Shown here one piece after another: positions 53,448 through 63,108 of a stretch of 64,000 nt of DNA; position 1 is the stretch's first letter, and every line of letters starts with the position of its first letter. The stretch spans positions 1 to 64,000 of the forward strand of contig SVOK01000001.1 in the NCBI GenBank assembly GCA_015066445.1, written 5' to 3'. The stretch comes from Oscillospiraceae bacterium. GTDB lineage: Bacteria; Bacillota; Clostridia; Oscillospirales; Acutalibacteraceae. The notes under the pieces are model-generated. The model ran no database searches, had not been told where the DNA came from, and was given only the letters and a program-made list of their open reading frames with translations. The translations under genes were made by a program, and so were the position numbers.

Positions 53448-54377
53448 TTGCATTACTTTTTAGCGGCTGATATAGGCGGAAGTAAAACTGTTATTAATGT
53501 ATATAACGAAAACGGTGTTTTAATAAGCGATTATAAAACCGAAGGCTTTGGCTTAGCATATGACAGCGCTGACAGTATTCCCCGCCTTAGCGAAATGCTT
53601 GAGGAAATTGGCAAAAGCTTTAGTATAAGCTCTGTTGCTGTTAACTTGGGTGGAAAAAACACAGAACAAATAAAAAACATTTTTTCCTCTGCCTTCAAAA
53701 ATGCCAGCATTGAGGTTTTCCGTGAGTCGGACGGTAATGCCGCATTAAAATTAGGCGAAGAATATGCAAGTGAAATAATTTTACTTGCAGGAACAGGAAC
53801 TATAGCAATTGCCCACGATAAAGATGTAAACTTTATTGTAACAGGCGGTTGGGGCTCGGATATAGGAGATGACGGCAGTGGCTATGCAATAGGTCTTAAG
53901 GCTATTAGAGAAAGCTTAAAAGCGCTCGATTCAGGAAAAGCACTTACGCCTATGCAAAGCAAAATAACGGGACTTACTTCACCGATAACTGTTAAAAAAA
54001 ATATATCCGAAATAAGAGATATAAGGGACCGTGTTCGTGCAAATATCGGAGAAAGAAGCCGCAAAAACATTGCTTCTTACACAAGAACAGTTGAAGCCTT
54101 TGCCCAAAAGGGCGAAAAGGATGCCTTGGATATTCTAAATGAGGCAGGATTAGATTTAGCAGAGCTTATAGAAGCCACTGCAAATTCCTTGCTACCCTAC
54201 AAAGCTAAAGGCTTGACTGTTACAGGCGGTCTTGTTAATTTCTCTGAATACTGGAAAACTGCATTTGAAGAACACATAAAGAAAAACACCGATATAACAG
54301 ATATTAATTATGTTAAAGACGGTGTAATACTCGGAACATATTTAATAGCAAAAGAAAATTTTAAAAAAGGAGAATAA
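53448..54377 (+). CDS. BadF/BadG-family amino sugar kinase (MurK/NagK-like)
   Basis: The protein (309 residues from the TTG at 53448) is a BadF/BadG/BcrA-type ATPase: FLAADIGGSKTVINV at the start, ILLAGTGTIAIA and GWGSDIGDDGSGYAIG, then a C-terminal GLTVTGGLVNF. Members near murQ, such as Clostridium MurK, phosphorylate MurNAc and GlcNAc. The TTG has AAAGGAG 8 bases before it; the GTG at 53430 precedes that site. It is followed 2 bases later by nanE and then murQ, supporting amino sugar salvage in the cytosol. Confidence 0.85.
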   Translation: MHYFLAADIGGSKTVINVYNENGVLISDYKTEGFGLAYDSADSIPRLSEMLEEIGKSFSISSVAVNLGGKNTEQIKNIFSSAFKNASIEVFRESDGNAALKLGEEYASEIILLAGTGTIAIAHDKDVNFIVTGGWGSDIGDDGSGYAIGLKAIRESLKALDSGKALTPMQSKITGLTSPITVKKNISEIRDIRDRVRANIGERSRKNIASYTRTVEAFAQKGEKDALDILNEAGLDLAELIEATANSLLPYKAKGLTVTGGLVNFSEYWKTAFEEHIKKNTDITDINYVKDGVILGTYLIAKENFKKGE

Positions 54378-54379
54378 AA

Positions 54380-55057
54380 ATGGAATTTCCAAAAGGTTTA
54401 ATTGTTTCCGCTCAGGCATTAGAGGGCAATCCCTTTCGCAACTCAGAGGCTCTGGCATTAATGGCAGAAGCCGCACAAATAGGCGGAGCTAATGCTATCA
54501 GAGCAAACGGCGTTGAGGATATTACCGCCATGAGAAAACGTGTTACCCTACCTATTATAGGAATAGATAAGAAAAAAGACCCCACAGGTAGAACGGTTAT
54601 AACTCCTGATTTTGAGGGTGCAAAAAAGGTTGTGGAAGCAGGCGCAAATATAATCGCTCTTGATTGCACATTTTTCCCAAGCACTATCAAGGAGGATACT
54701 GTTACCCTTATAAAGCGTCTGCACGAAGAATTGGGCGTTCTTGTTATGGCAGATATCAGCACCGCAGAAGAAGCCGCTAATGCTGCAAAGATGGGTGTGG
54801 ATGCAGTATCAACCACCCTTGCAGGTTATGTGCCGAACGCACTTCACACAGACGAGGAGCTATATACACCTAATTTCAAGCTGATTGAGGATATTGCAAA
54901 TCAGAAGTTGCCTGTAACATTGGTTGCAGAAGGCAGATTTTGGAATCCTTACGATGTTAAAAAGGCTTACGAATTAGGAGCAGATGCCGTTGTTATTGGC
55001 AAAGCAATTACAAACCCCATGGCAATTACAAAATATTTTATAAGAGAATCAAGGTAG
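54380..55057 (+). CDS. nanE: N-acetylmannosamine-6-phosphate 2-epimerase
   Basis: NanE turns ManNAc-6-P into GlcNAc-6-P in sialic acid breakdown. The 225-residue TIM-barrel protein begins FPKGLIVSAQALEGNPF and has RANGVEDI, PIIGIDKK and VVAEGRF-like LVAEGRFWNPYDVKKAYELG, with the catalytic lysine in GIDKK. It starts behind AAAAAGGAG, 2 bases after the kinase. No nanA lyase is in view, so the ManNAc source is not shown. Confidence 0.93.
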   Translation: MEFPKGLIVSAQALEGNPFRNSEALALMAEAAQIGGANAIRANGVEDITAMRKRVTLPIIGIDKKKDPTGRTVITPDFEGAKKVVEAGANIIALDCTFFPSTIKEDTVTLIKRLHEELGVLVMADISTAEEAANAAKMGVDAVSTTLAGYVPNALHTDEELYTPNFKLIEDIANQKLPVTLVAEGRFWNPYDVKKAYELGADAVVIGKAITNPMAITKYFIRESR

Positions 55058-55066
55058 GAAAAAATT

Positions 55067-55873
55067 ATGAATACCGAAAGTGTTAATAAGGCAACTCAGA
55101 ATATTTCGTCGGCCTCTACCGAAGAAATGCTCACTATGATAAATAATGAGGACAAAACCGTAGCAACAGCTGTGGAAAAAGCAATCCCGCAAATATCAAA
55201 GCTTGTTGATAAAGCATACGAAGTATTATCGGGTGGTGGCAGAGTATTTTATTGCGGAGCCGGCACAAGCGGCAGACTTGCAGTAGCAGATGCGGCAGAG
55301 CTTCCCCCTACATACGGGCTCGACCCACAAAAAATTGTAGCCATAATTGCAGGTGGCATAGGCGCTATGGTAAACGCTTCCGAGGGCTGTGAGGACAGCC
55401 GTGAAAGAGCGCTTGCAACCTTTGAGGAATACGGAATTAAAAAAGGTGATATGGTAATCGGTATCTCCGCTTCGGGACAGGCGCCTTTTGTAATCACAAT
55501 TATGGAAGAAGCCAGAAAGCTCGGCTGCCCTGTTGGCTGCATCACCAATAACCAAGATACCTTAATGGAAAAATGCGCTGATATTACAGTTGCTGCACTC
55601 ACAGGTGCAGAAGCTATCAAAGGCTCTACCCGAATGAAAGCAGGCAGTGCTCAGAAAATGATACTTAATATGTTTTCAACCGCCGTTTGCATAAAGCTTG
55701 GCTTTGTTTATAAAAACTATATGGTTAATATGGTAACCTCTAACCGAAAGCTCAGAAAAAGAGCGGTAACTATGGTTTGTGAGATTTCGGGTATCAGCGA
55801 AAACGAAGCTCAGGACTTATTGAAAAAAAATAATTGGTCGGTTTATGAAACACTTAAAGAGTTAGAAAAGTAG
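55067..55873 (+). CDS. murQ: N-acetylmuramic acid 6-phosphate etherase
   Basis: MurQ removes the lactyl group of MurNAc-6-P to give GlcNAc-6-P, recycling peptidoglycan. The 268-residue protein has the SIS domain with FYCGAGTSGRLAVADAAELP, GISASGQAPFV and GSTRMKAGSAQKM, and a small C-terminal helical UBA-like domain (ENEAQDLLKKNNWSVYETL). It is slightly shorter than the usual 300, mainly at the N-terminus. With the kinase upstream it completes a MurNAc route. Confidence 0.94.
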   Translation: MNTESVNKATQNISSASTEEMLTMINNEDKTVATAVEKAIPQISKLVDKAYEVLSGGGRVFYCGAGTSGRLAVADAAELPPTYGLDPQKIVAIIAGGIGAMVNASEGCEDSRERALATFEEYGIKKGDMVIGISASGQAPFVITIMEEARKLGCPVGCITNNQDTLMEKCADITVAALTGAEAIKGSTRMKAGSAQKMILNMFSTAVCIKLGFVYKNYMVNMVTSNRKLRKRAVTMVCEISGISENEAQDLLKKNNWSVYETLKELEK

Positions 55874-55881
55874 GTAAAGAT

Positions 55882-57993
55882 ATGAAAGTTATAAATAAAG
55901 AGAATCAGTTCCTCACAGGTGCTATGTATGCTCCTTTTTGCCGCACGCTTGCCGCTCCTATAGAAGAATGGGAGCAGGATATAAAAAATATGGCAGACTT
56001 GGGTTATAACTGTATTCACGGCTTTGCCGAATGGCACGATATTGAATACAAAAAGGGTGAATTTGATTTCACTCTTATAGACCATATGGTTGAGTGCGCC
56101 CATAAATATGGTATAACTCCAATTATAAATATAGCAACCCAAAACAGTGTGGGCTTTTATTCACCACGTTGGCTTATGGAAGAATTGCGGGAAACCTCAG
56201 AGGGTTTTATCGATAGCAGTGGCAATGCTATTGCGCATGGGCAGTTTGTAATACCTTGCATTGATGACCCTGTTTATCAAAAATATGCTACACGTTATCT
56301 CACAGAGGTTGCAAAGCATTTTGGTAAAGACAGCCGTGTCGGCGGTTATGTGCTTTGGGGCGAGCCGTTTTTGTCAAGACCTGGATATAGCGGCGCAGAT
56401 ATATGCTACTGCGAGCACACAACAGCCAAATTCCGCAAATGGCTTAAAGAACGCTACGGCACAATAGATAAGCTAAATGAAGTATGGAAATCAGAGGGTC
56501 CTGCCGAATTTGAAAGCTTTGATACCGTTTACCCACCCACAGGCGCTGCACGCCAAAGAGGCGGCTTTGCCTCTTGGGAGGATTTTAAGGAGTTTATGGA
56601 GCTCAATCTTGCAGGACATATCAGAGAAGCTGACCGCATATTCAAAGAAAACGGTGCTTTACAGCCAACAATCACTGAAATGACCACCGGCATTAATCAG
56701 AGCATTGACCCTTGGAAATTAGCCGAGGGCACAGATATTATAGGTATCAGCTGCTTTAACCGTCCAAGCCGTGTCACAGCGCTTTATATGAGCATCGCAA
56801 CAAGTATGGCAAAGGCTTTAAATAAAAGCTCCTTTGTTGTTGAAGCAGGCGGCGGCTCGGTTAAATATATGGCACCTGTCTCCCCCACTGCCGAAGAGCT
56901 TAAATCCACCCTTTTGCAAAGAGCAGGTCACGGTGTTAAGGGTCTTATGTACTGGTGCTGGAGACCCCGTGTGAGCGATACCGAGGGCAATGATTTCGGA
57001 CTTGTAAAGCCTAATGGCAAGCCTTTGCAAAAAACCGCCGAAGTGGGCAAGCTTGCACGCAAAATGAATGAATATTATCATATTTACAATTCTTCCGAGC
57101 GTGTAGCAGAGGTTGCAATTTTCTCGTCCAGACAGATTAATCATATTATGGGCTATGAAAATATGAAGGATACCTATTGTAATTCGCTTATAGGCGCTAA
57201 TTTTATGCTTACCGACCTTCATATCAACTCTGATTTCATAACCGAAAAGGAAATATTAAAGGGCTCACTTAAAAAATACAAAACACTCATTCTCCCTTGC
57301 GCATACGTTTTGTCTGAAGAATGTGCAAAGGTTATTGATATGTTTGTTTCGAATGGCGGTCAGGTTATAGCTGACTATATTTTAGCCGAAAAGAAACCCG
57401 GCGGCTTTTGTTACTTTGATTTGCCCGGTGGCGGACTCGATAAGGTATTCGGCTTTGAAAGAGACGATATCAGCGTTATCGAAAGCAACAGCCTTTACAA
57501 GCCTAACAGCTTTGGTATACTTCCTAAAACCATTATGGAGCTTGTAACTCCTACTACTGCCAACGTTTCAGCAGAATACGAAGGCTATCCTGCAATCACC
57601 TCTAACCGCTACGGAAAGGGCAATGCCTCATACTTTACAGGTCAGTTTTTCCGTTCTTATATTACTGAGCCTACTGCCGCTTCAAGAAAGCATTTAGCAG
57701 AAATTCTGGCAGAAAATAATGTTCTTCCCCATGCATCACTAACAAAGGCAGATGCTGAGGCACAAAGCCCATTGATTACAGTTACTATGAATGATTTAAA
57801 AGATGGCGGATTATCAGTAATTACTCTTACCAACACCTCTGCCGAACCTCAAAACGATACACTTGTTATAGAAGACGGCGAGTATTCATTTATAGAAAAC
57901 AGCGATTGCTTTAAGCTTAACCGAAAAGACGGTAAAACTGAAGTAGAATTCAGTCTTAAACCTTTTGAAAGCTTAGCATTATTCAGAAAATAG
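55882..57993 (+). CDS. GH42-like beta-galactosidase
   Basis: The 703-residue protein fits GH42: a TIM barrel (about 10-400) with acid/base Glu161 in YVLWGEPF and nucleophile Glu321 in FVVEAGGGS, a trimerisation-type alpha/beta domain (about 410-620, ILPCAYVLSEECAKVI) and a final beta domain. There is no signal peptide. It is the last gene of the amino sugar operon, 8 bases after murQ, so it may release galactose from host mucin or milk-type glycans together with the amino sugar enzymes. Substrate is inferred from family only. Confidence 0.86.
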   Translation: MKVINKENQFLTGAMYAPFCRTLAAPIEEWEQDIKNMADLGYNCIHGFAEWHDIEYKKGEFDFTLIDHMVECAHKYGITPIINIATQNSVGFYSPRWLMEELRETSEGFIDSSGNAIAHGQFVIPCIDDPVYQKYATRYLTEVAKHFGKDSRVGGYVLWGEPFLSRPGYSGADICYCEHTTAKFRKWLKERYGTIDKLNEVWKSEGPAEFESFDTVYPPTGAARQRGGFASWEDFKEFMELNLAGHIREADRIFKENGALQPTITEMTTGINQSIDPWKLAEGTDIIGISCFNRPSRVTALYMSIATSMAKALNKSSFVVEAGGGSVKYMAPVSPTAEELKSTLLQRAGHGVKGLMYWCWRPRVSDTEGNDFGLVKPNGKPLQKTAEVGKLARKMNEYYHIYNSSERVAEVAIFSSRQINHIMGYENMKDTYCNSLIGANFMLTDLHINSDFITEKEILKGSLKKYKTLILPCAYVLSEECAKVIDMFVSNGGQVIADYILAEKKPGGFCYFDLPGGGLDKVFGFERDDISVIESNSLYKPNSFGILPKTIMELVTPTTANVSAEYEGYPAITSNRYGKGNASYFTGQFFRSYITEPTAASRKHLAEILAENNVLPHASLTKADAEAQSPLITVTMNDLKDGGLSVITLTNTSAEPQNDTLVIEDGEYSFIENSDCFKLNRKDGKTEVEFSLKPFESLALFRK

Positions 57994-58007
57994 CATATAA
58001 CAAAAGC

Positions 58008-58046
58008 ATTAAGCCCTAAAGGAATTCCTTTAGGGCTTAATATTTT
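58008..58046. terminator. Bidirectional terminator
   Basis: A 17-bp near-perfect palindrome centred on GGAATTCC (58008-58041) is followed by TATTTTTATG; it lies between convergent glycosidase genes. Confidence 0.85.
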
Positions 58047-58056
58047 TATGTTTTAG

Positions 58057-60090
58057 TTACATATCATATATTCTCAATTTTTTAATTGTAGCATTCTCAG
58101 TAAATAATGTGAGTTTTTGAGCTTTAAAGTTTTTACGGTTTGAAATTAAAGTTCTTCCGCCACCTATCTCTGCATCAAAAATCAAGCTGTCCTTTTTGGG
58201 CTCATAGTGAAGTATCATTTTAAAAACATATTCTCGCCTTATTTCTTCAACATTAGATATTGCAAAATTCACACCATCTTTATGCCATATATCACCGGTC
58301 AAATTGCGAAAATTCCCTATAGCTCCGTGCTGTATAATATACTCACCAATGCTTAACATTTCTTCCGGAAAGGAATTAGAATTTTCGGAATAGCTTGTTT
58401 GCACCTTTGCTGTTTTTGTGTTAAGACTCAAAACAAAAGACTTACCGTCTCCATCAAAGCCTATTCCCACTCTGCCGCATTCACTTGGAGCAACCGCAAA
58501 TTCAATGTAATAAGAATGCTTGCTTTCCACATTGAATTTGGCATAATCGATAATATCGTTCTTTTCATAACGCAGAGCTAAATTTTTTGTATCCGGAGTA
58601 TATTCAGGCATCCATTTGATACCAAGCATCCCGTTATCCTTTTGAATAAGCTCACGGTGTGCTATAACATAGGCAAAGCCCCAACCTGCAAGCCAACCTG
58701 AAAGAATATATCTACCACAGCAGTTAGCAACCATAGGAACACAAAGGCCATCATAAAAATCCATATTTTTTGCCGTCATATCAATAAGTATATCTGAATT
58801 TTTTTCTGTTTGAAAAAAGCCTGTAATGCCCATTAACAGATATTTATAGCCATTCCATTCAAACATTGACGGACATTCAGTTGAGCAACCGCTGATTTTA
58901 CGCATTTCAGCTGTGGGAAAATTCGAATCAACACGGCGCCAAGGTCCATCAATATCAGGTGCCTGCCATGTACCGTCAGCACCGTAACCCGCATACATTG
59001 TAAGAGTTTCATCACTATTTGCATAAATACTTGGATTTTCCGACCAATGCACTTGCTTATATGACGGAACGAAATTTATTCCGTCCTCAGATACCAAATA
59101 ATTAGCACCATTCGGATAAAATCCTTTTTCACAGATTTCAGAATAGCTAATAGGTGTTGTCTCTCCCGTTTCTTCATAAGCATTAAGAATCAAATGTCCG
59201 GCTGTTTTTTCATCGGGCATCATACGTGATGTATGCAAGCCGAAGCTATAGTAATACTTACCTTTATGATAAAACATAGTTCCGGTGCCAAAGGTTTCCC
59301 AAGGATAATTAAGGGAATATATTTCACCGTGATTTTCCCAACTGATAAAATCACTGGTAGTTAAATGCATTGTTGTATGCGCACCGCCACCGAAACGGTT
59401 TCCGTGATGATGGCGGTCGTAAAGTATCAAAAGATGATATACGCCATTATGCCAGAAATTAACAACATCTCCTGCCCAGTCATTATAGCCTGCAAAAGAA
59501 TAATAGGCTATACTGCGCTCGGTTTTCTCAGTTTCCTTAGAAGTCTCCAGTCTGGATAAATCACAGCAAAAGCCAACCATCTCTAAAGCACTATCATCAT
59601 ACCAAAGCTCGCCTGCATTGGTATTACCAAACGGGAAATTACTGTTCACAATTTTACCGTTATATATCCAACTAAAACGAACGCCGTCATAAAACAAATA
59701 AATGTCATTATTGACCGCATCATAAAGATTAAGCGGCAAGCCTATCCTCATACTCTTTCTTTCAGTAAAATATTCGTTTTGAAGATATATCTCAGCCGTA
59801 ATTATAGGTGAATTGCCCTTTTCATCTGCATAAACAAAATACTGTTCCGAAGAATCGTAACTGTTAAATTCAAAATTGTTTTTTTCTTTGCTCAGAAGTT
59901 TTATAGAAATCTCTAAGAAACCGTCAATTTTAAGAATAATCCTCTTTTCAAGATTTGAAGGCTTACTTTTAAGCCTCACCTTGCACACAAAACCTTTTAA
60001 ACCTTGACAGCTATCAAAATCTTTAGAAAAATTCAATTTTTCAGGATAATATTTAATATAATTTTCTGTTATGCAATGACTATACGACAT
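58057..60090 (-). CDS. GH32-like beta-propeller glycoside hydrolase
   Basis: The 677-residue protein has an N-terminal beta-rich part (about 1-190), a five-bladed propeller and a C-terminal LamG-like beta sandwich (from about 540). GH32/GH-J signatures are present: a nucleophile-region Asp208 in NDWAGDVVNFWHNGVYHL, TFGTGTMFYHKGKYYYSFG, and the acid/base STECPSMFEWNG. The nucleophile motif reads WAGD instead of the usual NDPNG, so it is a divergent member and its substrate (fructan, sucrose-like or other) is uncertain. No signal peptide. It is the last gene of a six-gene unit, 13 bases after the HAD gene. Confidence 0.75.
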   Translation of the reverse strand: MSYSHCITENYIKYYPEKLNFSKDFDSCQGLKGFVCKVRLKSKPSNLEKRIILKIDGFLEISIKLLSKEKNNFEFNSYDSSEQYFVYADEKGNSPIITAEIYLQNEYFTERKSMRIGLPLNLYDAVNNDIYLFYDGVRFSWIYNGKIVNSNFPFGNTNAGELWYDDSALEMVGFCCDLSRLETSKETEKTERSIAYYSFAGYNDWAGDVVNFWHNGVYHLLILYDRHHHGNRFGGGAHTTMHLTTSDFISWENHGEIYSLNYPWETFGTGTMFYHKGKYYYSFGLHTSRMMPDEKTAGHLILNAYEETGETTPISYSEICEKGFYPNGANYLVSEDGINFVPSYKQVHWSENPSIYANSDETLTMYAGYGADGTWQAPDIDGPWRRVDSNFPTAEMRKISGCSTECPSMFEWNGYKYLLMGITGFFQTEKNSDILIDMTAKNMDFYDGLCVPMVANCCGRYILSGWLAGWGFAYVIAHRELIQKDNGMLGIKWMPEYTPDTKNLALRYEKNDIIDYAKFNVESKHSYYIEFAVAPSECGRVGIGFDGDGKSFVLSLNTKTAKVQTSYSENSNSFPEEMLSIGEYIIQHGAIGNFRNLTGDIWHKDGVNFAISNVEEIRREYVFKMILHYEPKKDSLIFDAEIGGGRTLISNRKNFKAQKLTLFTENATIKKLRIYDM

Positions 60091-60103
60091 ATATAATCCA
60101 CCA

Positions 60104-60799
60104 CTAAAGTATTTTTTTAAGCTCCGAAAGCTTTTTTATTTCATACTTACTTTTATACTTAGGTTCTTGGTTTTGGAAATTAAACCAACAGGTATCAATA
60201 CCTGCATTAATTCCACCCAAAATATCCGAACTTTGACTATCGCCCACTATAAGCATTTTTGACTTATCCTTTTCAGGAATTCTGCTTATTACAAATTCAA
60301 AGTATTCCTTTTCAGGTTTTTGGTGACCTGCCGCTTCTGAAACGAATATATCATCAAAATAAGGTTCTATCCCCGAATTTTTAATTCTTTTAAACTGGGT
60401 TAAAGCAATTCCGTTTGTAGTAGCATAAAGCTTATAACCCTTATCGTTTAAATATCTTAGAATATCGTCTGCACCGTCCATTTTAAAATACCCTTCGGAC
60501 AGCAACCTGAAATAATCATTAGCTATGGCTTTTACATCACCCTTAGCCCCCAAAAACTCCAACAAAGATTCAAAGCGTCCTTCAAATATGGCGCTTTTAG
60601 GGATTTCGCCCCTTTCAAACCGCTCCCAATAGCTTTGATTAATATTGGAATAAATTTTTGCGGTTTTATCATCACAGGGCAAAGAATGAAGCTTTAATAC
60701 TTTTTTTATTGCAACCCTTTCGGCCTTATAAAAGTCCAAAAGGGTGTTATCAATATCCAAAAAAAGTGAGGTATATGTACTCAAAATACCAATATTCAC
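60104..60799 (-). CDS. HAD-superfamily hydrolase, YjjG/YfnB-like nucleotidase
   Basis: The 231-residue protein shows HAD motifs I (FLDIDNTLLDF), II (YATTNGIAL), III lysine (GHQKPEKEYF) and IV (IVGDSQSSDILGG) with a helical cap, typical of YjjG-type pyrimidine nucleotidases. There is no ATG start: the GTG at 60799 lies within AGGAGTGAAT, and a TTG five codons later could be used. It is packed 6 bases after the upstream gene, so coupled translation is likely. Confidence 0.85.
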   Translation of the reverse strand: MNIGILSTYTSLFLDIDNTLLDFYKAERVAIKKVLKLHSLPCDDKTAKIYSNINQSYWERFERGEIPKSAIFEGRFESLLEFLGAKGDVKAIANDYFRLLSEGYFKMDGADDILRYLNDKGYKLYATTNGIALTQFKRIKNSGIEPYFDDIFVSEAAGHQKPEKEYFEFVISRIPEKDKSKMLIVGDSQSSDILGGINAGIDTCWFNFQNQEPKYKSKYEIKKLSELKKIL

Positions 60800-60805
60800 T
60801 CCTAT

Positions 60806-61627
60806 TTAAAATAATGCGCTAACCACAGTATAAGCTATACTTCCAAGTATACTTGCCAAGACATATATAACTACGCCAAGGGCAATCATTCCACCCGAAA
60901 CACCACCTATAGCAGCTAAACCCAACTTATAATATCTGCCGTCTGCCTGAATTGTTCTATAATAATTAATCTTTTCAACACAATGATTTTTATAGCTGTT
61001 AAATGCAAACAATCCGCAAAGCAAGCAAGTTAATAAGCTGGTAATAATATCGATGAAATATGCCAGCTTTTGCCAAATAGTTCCTTGCGCTGCAAACAGA
61101 CTTAAAGAGCCCATAGCCTCTTCATAATCCGGAAAAGCAAACATACTTAGAAAATCTGATGTATTAATTGAATTATCACCCGAAAGAATTATTACAGCAA
61201 TATGTATTACCGCACCAATTGCAGAAAGCAACAAAGCAGGTTTATACATTTTACGGTAGAAAAACCAACAAGCCGCACCGATAGGTCCTAAAAATGCACC
61301 TAAAATTGCAACCGGCCAGCACCAGGAAACCTTAGAATTTGCAAGCTCCATTTTGCTGAATTTAGGAAGAATATCATTAGCCTTTCTGCCAACAAACAAA
61401 GCCACTTCTTCGGTAGGAATTCCGGAAATATTATCTATAACATTCATTCTGTTGTTAGGCATAACTTGGGGTTGCGGCATTGGAGGAGTGGGAACAAAAT
61501 TGGAAGCCTCTGTAAACTGAGGAGCAGCAGGCTCACTCTCGTGAGGAAACTCATTGCCACAGTTTTTGCAATATTTATAATGCTGTTCATTTTCAGTTCC
61601 ACAATAATTACATAGCTTTTTATTCAT
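60806..61627 (-). CDS. Zinc-ribbon membrane protein with DUF2628-like domain
   Basis: The 273-residue protein has an N-terminal zinc ribbon (C6-x2-C9 and C20-x2-C23), a proline-rich linker (about 33-58), a short helical segment (EEVALFVGRKANDILPKF, 73-90) and a membrane part with several helices from about 104. The latter begins VSWCWPVAILGAFLGPIGA and has FFYRKMYK, like DUF2628. The segment pair is also found in the RING gene next to it, so the two are paralogues. The function is unknown. Confidence 0.78.
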   Translation of the reverse strand: MNKKLCNYCGTENEQHYKYCKNCGNEFPHESEPAAPQFTEASNFVPTPPMPQPQVMPNNRMNVIDNISGIPTEEVALFVGRKANDILPKFSKMELANSKVSWCWPVAILGAFLGPIGAACWFFYRKMYKPALLLSAIGAVIHIAVIILSGDNSINTSDFLSMFAFPDYEEAMGSLSLFAAQGTIWQKLAYFIDIITSLLTCLLCGLFAFNSYKNHCVEKINYYRTIQADGRYYKLGLAAIGGVSGGMIALGVVIYVLASILGSIAYTVVSALF

Positions 61628-61639
61628 AATTATTCTCCT

Positions 61640-62587
61640 TTATCTGATAAAAGTAATCAATACACTCGGCAAATTTTGTATAACCATCAACGCTATGAAG
61701 AACCACAGCAGATTAACGCCACCCTGCCTGCGGTATTCAAATGCAACATCATCACTTTGCTTTTTGATTTTTTTAATGGCAGAAATGGTATGGTTTTTAT
61801 AGATATAATCGCCAAACAAGGCACAAAATGTGTTTATAATAAGCGTTAATGCCGTTCCAATAGACTGAAGCAGCAAGGTTGATGTATTAATCTGCCCCAT
61901 AGCCTCCATATATCTCATAATAATATCAAAGCTGTTGGCACTTTCTACTATACTTATGCTATTAAGCTCAATTGTCATAGGTATTGTAAGTAATGCGGCT
62001 GTAAGAGATAGAATACTCACTATTATTCCGTTTTTAAACATTTTGCGGGATAAAAACCAACCGCTTGGAAAAACAAATGCAAGCCAGTTCCAAGACACCT
62101 TTTTCTTACCCATAAGATTAGCAAAAATCGGAATATATCTATGAGTGTTAGAGCCAACGAATTGCTTGGCTTCATCAGCGGTAACCTCATCGTCAAGCTT
62201 GTAATCGTGCGGCACCCCACCCAAAAAGTCAAACCCGTTAAGACCTGCTATTTTGGAAACATTCGGTGCCATGCACTTCGGGCAGTGACTTAAACTGCTT
62301 TGATATTTTTCACCGCACATACTGCATTTTGTATAATCAAGCTGCTTCTCAGCCTCGGCTTGCTGTTGGTTTGTTTTCTCCTGCGCTTTTTCCTGAGCCT
62401 CTGCCGCCTTTTCACGGGAATACTCAAGCTCAGTACCATGAAGCTCCTCTAAAGCGCAATGCCCCAATGCGCTATAGCACTCTCTGTGATGCGGAGCACC
62501 ACATTCGGGGCAATAAACTATATCGTCCTCAGAAAACAGATACGCCTTACATCTGGCGCAGCTGCATCCTTCTACCTTTAAGCTCAT
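61640..62587 (-). CDS. Prokaryotic RING-finger/zinc-ribbon membrane protein
   Basis: The 315-residue protein starts with a RING-like metal site (C10-x2-C13, C26-x2-C29, H33/H34-C37, H43-C44; CPECGAPHHRECYSALGHC), followed by a Glu/Gln/Ala-rich coiled coil (about 56-83), a second zinc ribbon (C88-x2-C91, C102-x2-C105) and a DUF2628-like part with several membrane helices from about 165 (VSWNWLAFVFPSGWFLSRKM). Prok-RING domains resemble ubiquitin ligase RINGs, but no ubiquitin-like or E2 gene is here. Its start overlaps the NUDIX stop by 4 bases (ATGA). Confidence 0.8.
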   Translation of the reverse strand: MSLKVEGCSCARCKAYLFSEDDIVYCPECGAPHHRECYSALGHCALEELHGTELEYSREKAAEAQEKAQEKTNQQQAEAEKQLDYTKCSMCGEKYQSSLSHCPKCMAPNVSKIAGLNGFDFLGGVPHDYKLDDEVTADEAKQFVGSNTHRYIPIFANLMGKKKVSWNWLAFVFPSGWFLSRKMFKNGIIVSILSLTAALLTIPMTIELNSISIVESANSFDIIMRYMEAMGQINTSTLLLQSIGTALTLIINTFCALFGDYIYKNHTISAIKKIKKQSDDVAFEYRRQGGVNLLWFFIALMVIQNLPSVLITFIR

Positions 62588-63108
62588 ACTAAAGCTCCTC
62601 TTAAACTGTCAATTTTTTCGTATACGTTGGAAAAATATTCTTTTCCGTAATTATGAAACTCTCCGTTTTCTATCATTCGGTCAAGATCTTCCCTACTTAC
62701 CCATTTTGCCTCTGCGACCTCACTTGCCTGTAAAACAAGCTTTTCGGCTGGAGTATTGCACTCAATAAACCAAACATCAAGCCAGGAATTTCTTCTTTTA
62801 AGTCTTAAAAGCTTTTTGAGATTTTGCTCATCAGACTTAATGCCAAGCTCCTCAAAAAGCTCACGTGAAGCAGCTTCAAAGGAATTTTCTCCCGAAACTG
62901 CCGCTCCGCCTGTTGCAGCCCACTCCCCCGGCATATGCTTTTTATTAGGTGAACGGCGCTGTATCAAAACCCGATTATCACTTGAAACTATCCAGATGTG
63001 TACAACCAAGTGATATTCTCCGCTTTTAAGTGTGTTACCGCCTCTTAAAGCGGTTTTTCCTGTTAAAGCGCCGTTTGAGTCAAGTATATCCCATTTTTCC
63101 AGCATCAT
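62584..63108 (-). CDS. NUDIX hydrolase
   Basis: The 174-residue protein has the Nudix box G-x5-E-x7-R-E-L-x-E-E-x-G-I at about residues 68-90 (SRELFEELGI), with the N-terminal KWDILDSNGALTGKTALRGG found in the isopentenyl diphosphate isomerase-like/YfcD-type branch. It should hydrolyse a nucleoside diphosphate derivative; the substrate is open. Both ends overlap neighbours by 4 bases (ATGA), indicating coupled translation in the operon. Confidence 0.88.
   Translation of the reverse strand: MMLEKWDILDSNGALTGKTALRGGNTLKSGEYHLVVHIWIVSSDNRVLIQRRSPNKKHMPGEWAATGGAAVSGENSFEAASRELFEELGIKSDEQNLKKLLRLKRRNSWLDVWFIECNTPAEKLVLQASEVAEAKWVSREDLDRMIENGEFHNYGKEYFSNVYEKIDSLRGALV

Noticed and set aside
61640..62587. 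Bacterial ubiquitin-like conjugation system
   Set aside because: A RING-like domain is present, but there is no E1, E2, deubiquitinase or ubiquitin-like gene in the operon.
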